In this document: piece after piece, positions 55,901 to 64,000 of the stretch | Layout of the letters: every line of letters starts with the position of its first letter | How positions within the stretch are numbered: position 1 is the stretch's first letter | Assembly (NCBI RefSeq): GCF_963259705.1 | Contig: NC_081853.1 | Location: 1,736,001-1,800,000 of the forward strand | Length of the DNA stretch: 64,000 nt | Reading direction: 5' to 3' | DNA from: Myotis daubentonii | Taxonomy: Eukaryota; Chordata; Mammalia; Chiroptera; Vespertilionidae | Notes under the pieces: generated by a model | Seen by the model: only the letters and a program-made list of their open reading frames with translations | Told to the model about the DNA's origin: nothing | The model's database searches: none | Program-made: the position numbers and the translations under genes

Positions 55901-56435
55901 GCAGGTGGCCTGCAGGCTTCCTGGAGCAGCCTCGGGAGGCGGCAGCTTTCCCTCTGGACAGACCAGATGGAGCCAGAGGTTGGGCCATCTTAACCCCTGC
56001 TCTCCTCCTGTGAGAGGCCTGGCCCCCAGATAACAGTCAATTAGGAACAGGGGGTGTGGCCCAGCCTGCTGGCCCAGCTCCAGGTTCTCCACACTCCCCT
56101 ACCCTCAGCTGCACGACCAGTTAGCTGTGGGAATTGCTGCCCTGGCCCCAGACCAGCCCTCCTCAGGCCTGCAGAGAGGATAGGCAAGCTCCTCCCCACA
56201 CAGCCCGCAGCCTTGGGGTGCTCCAGCATGCTCACCCCCAGGAGGCTGCCCCAAGCCCGGTTTTCTGGTCAAAGGAACCCTGCTCCATGGAGGGAGTTCA
56301 CGCGAAGAGAGAGGAAAATCAGCTGTCAGGGTCCCTGTGGCCTGGCCCAGCACCGCCTGAGAGGCATCTGCCCAGCAGCCGGTGGGGTGGGGGGTGGGGG
56401 TGGGTGGGGTGGGTGGGGGGCGGGGGGAGCTTGCA
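49976..56435. other. Long unique GC-rich interval with MIR and L2 remnants
   Basis: Reverse MIR at 52485-52640 (GGATAGGAAAATTGAGGCCC and CCAAGCTCACAGAGCTACGA). L2-like 3' end at 55190-55315 ('cccagcacagtgcctggcacagagctgacactc'). G-run tracts at 53425-53445 and 53865-53895. No exon recognised. Multiple overlapping frames of 100-265 codons on both strands reflect GC content. Confidence 0.45.
56382..56428. repeat. G-rich (GGGTGGG)n tract
   Basis: Repeated runs of three to six G separated by single T or TT, strongly quadruplex-prone on the + strand. Confidence 0.85.
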
Positions 56436-56515
56436 GCTTGGACCACCTGTGGATCCTGTTAAAATGCAGATTCTGACTCAGTCAGCAGGAGAGGCCCCTA
56501 GAGCTGGCGGGCAGG
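56436..56515 (+). mobile_element. MER5A-like hAT element, left part
   Basis: GACCACCTGTGGATCCTGTT then AAAATGCAGATTCTGACTCA and GTCAGCAGGAGAGGCCCC parallels the MER5A segment 'atcacctggagggcttgttaaaa...agattctgattcagtaggtctggggtggggcc'. The element is interrupted by an MLT1 LTR and resumes at 56991. Confidence 0.6.
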
Positions 56516-56990
56516 TGGAATCACATCCCACTAAGACGCCCACGTCCTGGCTCCTGGGCCCTGCCAATTCGTCAGGTTGCAGGGAGAGGACGGCTCTGCT
56601 GTAGGCGAGTGAAGGCTGCTAGTTCGTCAGCTGACCTTGCGAAGGAAAGAGCAGAGCACCCTGGTTCCCCGGTGGGCTCAGTGGGATCACCAGGGTCCTT
56701 ACAAATGAAAGACGGACGTAGAAGAGGACGTCAAAGTGACGCATGTGGCAGGGACTCGGCCTGCGGGGCTGGGGCCTTGAAGGTGGAGGAACGACCAGAA
56801 GCTGCTAGAAGCTGGAGAGCACGAGGACGTGGCCTCTCGCCCGAGCCTCCAGAAGGACACAGCCCTGAGACACCTTGATGGGAGCCCAGGGAGCCCGTTT
56901 AGACTTCGGAACTCTAGCACCGGGAGGTCGTGCTTTCTGTACCTTTAATTTTGTGGAAATTTGTTACAGCAGCAAGAGAAAACCCGTACA
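56516..56990 (+). mobile_element. MLT1-type ERVL-MaLR LTR
   Basis: An LTR of about 475 bp, starting near TGGAATCACATCCCACTAAG (5' end approximate) and ending AGAAAACCCGTACA. Landmarks in order: AAGACGCCCACGTCCTGGCT, TCAGCTGACCTTGCGAAGG, GGTGGGCTCAGTGGGATCAC, CAGGGTCCTTACAAATGAAA, ACCAGAAGCTGCTAGAAGCT, GCCTCCAGAAGGACACAGCC, and TTTGTTACAGCAGCAAGAG. These follow the MLT1 consensus closely. It is a solo LTR with no internal part and lies inside a MER5A-like element. Confidence 0.8.
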
Positions 56991-57063
56991 GTCTACATTT
57001 CTGAACAGCTCCCAGGTGATGCTGGCACTGTTGGTGCCCAGACCGCAGGCTGAGTAGCAGCTG
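56991..57063 (+). mobile_element. MER5A-like hAT element, right part
   Basis: GTCTACATTTCTGAACAGCT then CCCAGGTGATGCTGGCACTG and TTGGTGCCCAGACCGCAGG matches 'gtctgcatttctaacaagctcccaggtgatgctgatgctgctggtcc...', the continuation of the MER5A copy begun at 56436. Confidence 0.65.
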
Positions 57064-58589
57064 GAGGCCTCTCAGGTGTGGGGCTCACACCTGGGCTGCG
57101 TGAGCCCGGAGGCAGGGAGGCTGAGCACCGGCTCCTGTTTGTCCGTCACCGTGTTCCTCCCTGTGCACACTTGAGGTCTCTTGGTTGTCTTGATATGTTC
57201 CACCCCAGGGGTTTCCTGGCCTGTGGCCACACCCCTTGAAAGAGCTGGGCACGAGAATGCAGAACCCTGCACCCCCTGCCTGCAGTTTGTTCCCCAGATA
57301 AGGGAGGCCTCCTGCAAACTGCATTTTTCAAATATATGCAGGTGCTGTGAATAGGATTCCCGTGGCCGGTGGTGGTTTAGAAGAGAGGTGTTGCCCCTTG
57401 GTTAACTCTAAGCTCATCAGGACCCAGGTGTCCCCAACGGATCTGATCCTGTCTTCCTCCAGCTCCACCTGGCTCTTTTCTCCCCACCACATGGTAAGCA
57501 AGCTACAGCTCCTGGCCTCTCTCTGCCCTTGGACACGGGTCCTCCTGCCTCAGCGTCTGCGGGGCCTCCTTTGCATCTCCCTGCTGGTCAAAGGCGCCTG
57601 CTCGGCCCTTCTCTGCTGCCCTGAGAAAGCATGGCTCCCCGCACGCTTTCGTATTGCTCCGGGGCCTCGCCTTTGGGTGAGTGTTCCAGTGTGGCTGCAC
57701 CCTTAGTGGAAGTGTTTGCTTGTCTACGGCCTGTCTTCCCTCTGGACTGAGTTCACAAGGGCAGGCAGGCGATCGGTGTCCCCTGGTGCCCGGCACGCTC
57801 AGCACACATTCTGGATTAATCGGTATTTCTTTGCAGAGAATGAATGGTCACACGGATGGATGTGCATCTAAGCCCCGCGGAGAAGAGTCTGGAGTGTGTC
57901 CATTCTCCTCAGCGCTCACAGGCTCCCACGCAGGTGACCTCCGGCTTCCGGAGCTCTGGTCCCTGGTTCCCTTTTATAAAACAGCAGCCCGGAGGCTGCC
58001 CGCCTCAGTCCTGGTTCCCCCCCACTTCCTTCCCCACCCTCTCTCCTCCCCCCGGATGGTCTATCTCTGCCACAAGGAGCGTGAGCTCCGTCGCCCTCCC
58101 CTCAGGGTGGCTGCTTGTCTCCTGATGGGAGAAGGTGTGTGCTGGGTGCCTGGGCGCCGCTCTTGCAGAGCAATCACAAGGCAGTGGGGCGTTTGTGTGG
58201 CATGAAGCCGGATGTAGTATTTACTTTGGTTTTATCCCCAGAGCTTGCCTGTGTGCTGTGGGTCCTGGCAGCTGCCAGAAATACGGTTTCTGGTTTTCCA
58301 ACTCCTCTTGGTGGCAGAAGGGTGGCTGACAGCACAGGCCCTGACTCCAGTCGTAATGGGCAGGGCTGCGGGCAGGACCACAAAGGACAGCCTGCTGATG
58401 AAGTGGCCGGCAGGGACCCGCTGCCTCCAGTTCCCAGGGGCAGTTGTCCTTGAGGGGTCTGGAGGGCAGAGGCCTTGTCCTTGGGGGCCGGTCTGAGCAC
58501 AGTGGGGCCTGGAAGCAGGCGATGGGCAAGATCCAGCCGCAGAGGCTGGGCAACAGCCAGCTCGGGTTCACTCTTTTAGACGTTATTAC
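57064..58589. other. Unique DNA with an L2 tail
   Basis: An L2-like 3' end lies at 57715-57845 ('tgtcttccctctggactgagttcacaagggcaggcagg', 'ggtgcccggcacgctcagcac', ending GAGAATGAATG). Otherwise unrecognised. Confidence 0.45.
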
Positions 58590-58735
58590 TGATATTTTCC
58601 ACTAGGACTGGGCATTAGAGATGAGGACTTGAACTAAGGGAGGTTAACTAACTAATTCAAGGTCACATATCCAAATTGTGCGCTCAAATCTGTGTGACTC
58701 CAAATCTATTGTGTTCCTACTGCCTTCAGATTTTC
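58590..58735 (-). mobile_element. MIR SINE (inverted)
   Basis: GGAGGTTAACTAACTAATTC then AAGGTCACATATCCAAATTG and ACTCCAAATCTATTGTGTTC is the reverse of a MIR or closely related ancient SINE. Confidence 0.65.
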
Positions 58736-59852
58736 TGTGACCCCGAGAACTTCCTACTGTGTTCTACAGGATTGGCTTATATATGTCAAACTCTCCTGCC
58801 TTAAGAGGGATGCTAGCTCTGGCTGGGGAGTCTGGGATTGTTGGGTGGAGGAGATGCAGCGTTTGGGTGTTGGTGCGAAGGGCCGGGTGTGCACACTGGA
58901 GCACTGCCTTCTCAGCATCCATCCCTCCTGGCTCCGACAGTAATGCCTGCGTGGGCAAGGGACTCACTCTTCACACTTCCCCGTCTTTGCTGTCAGTCTG
59001 GGTCGGTTCTAAGCTTGGCTCCAGGAGTGGACTATAGGGCATGACCCTCAGCATGTCCGGCACCCATCCTTTTGGCCAGTTTAAGGATGGTCACATGTCC
59101 TAAGCAGGTGCAATCAGAGTGGAGCTAGAGACATTTAAGGGGCTATTAGAAAAGGTTTTGGTTTTATAGCTTGATTTGAACCTAAGAGGAGGTGAGGCTA
59201 GCACTGTAATAGCCATGTTGTCACCATGAGGGAAGAGTCTGGAGTGGAAGGCCAAACTGGAAGAGAGAGAGAAACTGAGTCCAAATATCACAATTTGATC
59301 CTTGGTCTAGCCATGCCTGGAGCTGCCCTACCTTTAAACTTTTCAGTTTATGAACTTGCTGAGATACTGAGACTTCCTCATGTCCGTGCTTCAAACTAAC
59401 AATGTGTTTCTGTCTGTATTGGTCTCTCCAGTGTGCACTACTCTACCACACTCACCTTATCTATAGCAGCTAAGGCTTTCACCAACACAAACAACAGAAA
59501 ATAGGCTTACTTAAATAAAAGGGTATTTTATTGGTTCGGGTGGCTAGAGTTCCCCTTTCCTGCCTCACAAAAAGATGAAAAATACGAAACTGCTTACCCA
59601 GAACATGAATGTCCTGGAGGGTTAATGGGTGTTTATTGGGGAAGGAGTATGTGCTTCCACAATTTTGAGAAACACAGGCACAAACAGAGAGATAAAGAAC
59701 TCACAGTCAGATTCCTGCAGCCTCTAAAACACTAACATGTATTATGAGCTCAGAAAAGAGGTGCATGTATGTGTGTGTTTCCAGATTATTTTTCCTAGAG
59801 AATCTGATGGGATTAGCATTGCAAAGAATATGTCTTGGGTATGTGAGAGATT
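58736..59852. other. Unique AT-richer DNA; possible old repeats
   Basis: 59085-59340 (GTGCAATCAGAGTGGAGC ... CTAGCCATGCCTGGAGCTGC) and 59470-59600 resemble old mammalian interspersed repeats I cannot name. Base composition drops in GC here as the L1-rich end is approached. Confidence 0.4.
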
Positions 59853-60853
59853 CCAAAATGGTAGTGGATTAAGTAGAAGCTACACCGACATGCTCCCAGG
59901 ACCACCCAAAATACAGAAAAACCATCCTGAATAATCAACGGAAGGCTGGCTGGCGAGAACCCTGATATCCAAGGATGGAAAGTGGAGACACACAGACTGG
60001 TGGGAAGTGTGGAGATGCGAAAGGGCTGGCCAGCTCCCGCAGACAGCAGCTGAATTTTGGAGGGGTATCTCAGCTGTGGGAGGTTCCCACTGAGGACTCT
60101 GGGGTTTAAACCCCACGCTTGGCCCCCAGCCCAGAGCACCAGAACTGAGAAACATGCCCACAGAACATCTGACTGTGAAAGGCAGTGGGGTTGCTTCTGC
60201 CAGGGAGAGAGGACTAGAAATGCAGGCACCCTCTTAAAGGGCCAACGCACGAAATCTCATGTGCAGCCACTCACCTTGGGCTCTGGCAGAGGGAGGGCAG
60301 AGTGGACTGGAGCCGTGTGAGCAGGAGGGTTGGGGGCTTTGGGGTTAGAGTTTGGAAGGCAGACACCCTGGTTTCTTGTGGTGAGTCATTCCCTCACATT
60401 GCAGAGGGCATCTTTCTGCAGAGGACCTTTACCATCCACGCAGTTTTTGCCTGGGGGGGGGGGGCGAGCAACTGCCCCACCCTATGGAGTCTGGAAAACA
60501 CCCTGTGGAGTTTCTGAAGCCCATTAAGAGACTAAGAATAGCAATCAGCCTGCAGACAGAGGAGGGTCTCTGGAAGCTTTGAGTTTTCGCCTGGTCTAAT
60601 TTGAGGCCCAGAACTAGGGAAAAGCAGACCTTGGTGCACATCATGGTCCTTTCCACAGGCACCCAGCCCTGGGAGAGGGAGCCACACGCTGTGGATGGCT
60701 AACAGCCCCAAACAGGGTCCTCAGGGGCAGTCACAAACAGCATCTGACATTGTCCTGCAATAATGATTGGGAGTCCTAGCAGATCTACCTAATATATATA
60801 GACACAAACCCAAACAGGCACCCAAAATGGGGAGACAAAAAAATAAGCCCTAA

Positions 60854-61552
60854 ATGAAAGAACGAGAGAATTCTCTAGAAGAAGAGCTAAATGAAATGGA
60901 GATCCAAAGTTTATCAGACATAGAGTTCCGAATAATGACAGCAAGGATGCTCAATAGCATGAGAAAAGATATAGTAACTATGAAGAATGACACAGCACTA
61001 ATAAAGAACACAGTGGAAAGAATACACAGTAGATTAGGGGAAGCCAAGGATCAGATCTGTGAATTAGAAAACTGGGTAGAAAAAAAGCACTCAATCAGAG
61101 GAACAAACAGAAAATCCAATTAATAAACAGAAAGACAGCTTAAGAGAACTATAGGACAACATGAAGCACAGCAATATTTGAATCATAGGAGAGCCAGAAG
61201 GGGAAAAGAGTGAGCAAAGGATAAAGAACATGTTTGAAGAAATAATGGCAGAAAATATTCCTAACCTGGTGAAGGAGAAACTCACACAAGTTCAGGAGGC
61301 ACAGAGAAGAACCCAAACAGGCCCACGCCCAGACACATCATCATTAAAATGCCAAAAATTAAAGGCGAAGAGAGAATCCCAAAGGCAGCCAGAGAAAAAC
61401 AATTTGTGACTCCCATAAGGTTGTCAGCTGATTTCTCATCAGAAACTCTACAGGCCAGAAGGGCATGGCATGAAGTATTCAAGGTAATGAAAACCACGGA
61501 TCTAAAACCAAGATTATTATATCCAGTAAAGTTATTCAAAATAGATGGTTAA
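60854..61552 (+). pseudogene. L1 ORF1p, frameshifted remnant
   Basis: ORF1p is the L1 RNA-binding chaperone, a coiled-coil trimer with an RRM and a C-terminal domain. The first 90 codons (60854-61123) are open and rich in Glu/Lys/Asn heptad-like sequence (LEEELNEMEIQSLSDIEFRI), consistent with the coiled coil. The reading then breaks; 61150-61345 holds RRM-region codons in another frame (NIPNLVKEKLTQVQEAQRR). The C-terminal domain is open at 61349-61552 (MPKIKGEERIPKAAREKQFV, then LQARRAWHEVFKVMK). At least two frame changes and internal stops show it is dead. Identity rests on domain order and position 5' of ORF2. Confidence 0.8.
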
Positions 61553-61682
61553 ATAAAGATCTTCCCAGATAAAAACTGGCTAATGAAGTTTATCACAACC
61601 AAACCTGCACTGCAAGAAATGCTAAAGGGACCACTGTAATGAGAATAATAGAGAGAAAAACATAGGCATAAAGAATTAAATG

Positions 61683-64000
61683 GCAATAAATAAGTACCTG
61701 TCAATAATAACCTTAAATGTAAATAGATTAAATGCTCCAGTCAAAAGACATAGTGTAGCTGAATGGATATGAAAACATGACCCAAATATATGCTGTCTAC
61801 TAGAGATCTACCTCAAAACAATAGACACACAGGATAAGAGTGAAGGGATAGAAAAAATTTCCATGCAAATAGAAACAAAACAAAACAAAAGCTGGGTTAG
61901 CAGTACTCATATCTGACAAAATAGACTTCAAAATGAAGGCCATCATAAGAGACAACAAAGGTCACTACATAATACTAAAGGAATAAATTCAGTAAGAGTA
62001 TATAACCCTGGTAAACACATAGAAGCACCTAAATATAGAAAAAACTTCTGGAGGACTTTAAGGGAGATATTGACAGCAATATAGTCATAGTAGGGGACTT
62101 TAACACCCCACTCACTTCACTGGATAGATCTTCCAGATAAAAAAATTAATAAGGAAACAGTGACTCTAAATGACACACTGGATCAGGTGGATTTAATTGA
62201 TATATATAGAACATTTCACCCCAAAGCTGCATTATTCTCAAGTGTACATGGGTTATTCTTAAAGATAAACCACATGTTAGGACAAAAAACAAGTCTCTAC
62301 AAGTTCAGGAATATTGAAATCATATCAAGCATCTTCTCAGATCATAATGGAATGGAATTAGAAATCAACTGCAGCAAAAACACCCCAAAACATTAAAAAA
62401 ACATGGAGGCTAAATAGCATGTTATTAAACAATGAATGGGTTACCAATGAGATCAAGGAAGAAATCAAACACTTCCCGGAAACACATGAAAATGAACACA
62501 CAACAACCCCAAATCTCTGAGACACAACAAAAGCAGTTCTAAGAGGGAAGTTCATAATACTACAGGTCTACCTCAAAAAACAAGAAAAATTAATAATAAA
62601 CTATTTAGCCCTACAACTTAAAGAACTAGAAAGAGAACAACAAAAAAAAGCTCAGAGTAAGTAGAATGGAAGAATAATAAAGCTTAGATCAGAAATAAAT
62701 AACATGGAGACAAAACACACAAACAAACAAACAATAATAAAACAATACAAAAGATCAATGATTCCAAGAGCTGGTTCTTTGAAAAGATAAACAAGATTGA
62801 TGAACCTTTAGCTAGACCCATCAAGAAACAAAGAGGGAGGAGCCAAATAAATAAAACCAGAAACAAAAGCAGTGAAGTAACAAATGACATCACAGAAATA
62901 CAAAAGATTGTAAGAAAATACTCTGAGCAACCCCATGCCAACAAACAGGACAATGTGGATGAAAAGGCCAAAATCCTAGAAAAATAGAATCCTCCAAAAC
63001 AGAATCAGAAAACCTGAATAGGCCAATAACAATAGAAGAAATTGAAGCAGTAATAAAAAAATTCCCAGCAAACAAAAGTCCTGGCCTGGTGGCTTCACAG
63101 GGGATTTTTACCAAATCTTCAAAGAACATCTATCCTCCTCAAACTATTCCAAAATATCTAAGAGGAAGAAACACTTCTAAGCTCTTTTTATGAGGCGAGA
63201 ATATCATAATTCCAAATCCAGATAAAGACACTACAAAGAAAGAAAATTACAGGCCAATATTCCTGATGAACAGAGATGCTAATATCCTCAACAAAATATT
63301 GGCAAATCACATCCAGCAATATATTAAAAAGATCATACACCATGATTAAGTGGGACTTATTCCAGGGACATAATTGACAAATCAATAAGTGTGATATATC
63401 ACATAAACAAATTGAAAGACAAAACTCACATGATCATATCAATAGACACAGAGAAAGCATTCGACAAAATCCAACACCTATTGTTGATAAAAACTCTCAG
63501 CAAAGTGGGAATAGAGGGACCATACTTCAACATAATAAAGGCTATGTGTGACAAACCTATAGCCAACATGACACTCAATGGGCAAAAACTAAAACCATTT
63601 CCCCTAAGAACAGGAATAAGACAGGGTTGTCTGCTCTCACTACTCTTATTCAACATAGTACTGGAGGTGCTAGCCATAGTGATCAGACAAGTAGAAGAAA
63701 TAAAAGGCATCCAAATTGGAAGGGAGGAAGTAAAACTCTCATTATTTGCAGATGTCACGATATTGTACATAGAAAACCCTAAAGACTCCACCAAAAAAAT
63801 ACTAGATTTAGTAAATGATTTTGGCAATGTAGCAGCATACAAAATTAACACCCAGAAATAGATAACATTTTTATACATCAATAATGAATTCTTAGAAAGA
63901 CAAACTAAACAAACAATCCCATTTACCATTGCAACAAAAACATTAAGATACTTGGGAATAAACTTAATCAGAAAGTTAAAAATCTTGTACTTGGAAAAAT
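61683..64000 (+). pseudogene. L1 ORF2p (endonuclease-reverse transcriptase), decayed, partial
   Basis: ORF2p nicks DNA with an APE-type endonuclease and copies L1 RNA with its reverse transcriptase. The endonuclease starts with ITLNVNRLNAPVKRH (about 61705), and its end is visible in an open 78-codon piece (62160-62396) that retains the Ser-Asp-His motif ([11 protein letters not shown]61/H62 of that piece). Between them are stops and a (CAAAA)n-associated frame change near 61876. The RT palm is in an open 156-codon stretch (63391-63861): motif [12 protein letters not shown] is kept, the next block reads [10 protein letters not shown] (Pro changed to Leu), and motif C reads FADV where FADD is expected (GTC at 63754-63756). 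After a TAG (63862) the same frame continues with YLGINL. The C-terminus lies beyond the window. Confidence 0.85.

Larger units (their letters stand above)
59853..64000 (+). mobile_element. Long L1 (LINE-1), 5' two thirds, runs off the window
   Basis: Starts near AAAATGGTAGTGGATTAAGT with a bat-type L1 5' UTR of about 1 kb (59853-60850), followed by ORF1 (60854-61552), a short spacer, and ORF2 from about 61683 to beyond the window. It is in the same orientation as the sequence and opposite to the L1s at 27 and 36 kb. Both ORFs are broken by many stops and frameshifts, so it cannot retrotranspose. It is the least truncated L1 in the window. Confidence 0.85.

Overview
This window is non-coding, repeat-rich mammalian DNA, most probably from a vespertilionid (vesper) bat. 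Three element types support that lineage. There are about seven tRNA-derived SINEs of the VES type. There is a short HeliBat-type Helitron with the CTAG-ended hairpin terminus at 12622-12883. There is a complete SPIN ('Space Invader') hAT transposon at 27358-27660. HeliBat and SPIN are both known from vesper bats. I recognise no host protein-coding exon, tRNA, rRNA or functional small RNA. The long open frames over the tandem repeats are artefacts of period and composition.

Layout. 1-7160: a 2.4 kb GC-rich minisatellite that stops inside an L1 3' tail, then a 1.9 kb minisatellite that grew inside a MER20-type hAT transposon, a small third array, and a solo ERV LTR with a perfect 6-bp target duplication. 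7160-14310: unique GC-rich DNA, L1 3' tails, VES SINEs, HeliBat and a palindromic CA/TG microsatellite. 14310-25160: mostly unique GC-rich DNA with three short minisatellites, a MER20-like remnant, a VES SINE and MIR remnants. 25160-31860: a MIR, a promoter- or LTR-like stretch, an inverted rearranged L1 carrying SPIN, hAT-Charlie remnants, and a second solo LTR nested in an old L1 tail. 31860-40190: VES SINEs, an inverted L1 carrying another VES, a MaLR LTR fragment and a (GT)n tract. 40190-50000: three large minisatellites (about 34-bp, 18-24-bp and 28/31-bp units) and a well-preserved VES SINE. 50000-59850: unique GC-rich DNA with MIR, L2 and an MLT1 LTR nested in a MER5A. 59853-64000: the 5' two thirds of a decayed L1 on the + strand, running off the window.

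Nine minisatellites cover about 9.4 kb, roughly 15% of the window. Together with the high GC and the lack of recognisable genes, this suggests a subtelomeric or otherwise highly recombining chromosome segment; that placement is inference. I see no new enzymatic or defence system. The most informative signals are structural: a minisatellite born from a transposon, a VNTR inside an ERV LTR that coincides with loss of its AATAAA signal, nested insertions that give relative dates, and a horizontally acquired transposon.
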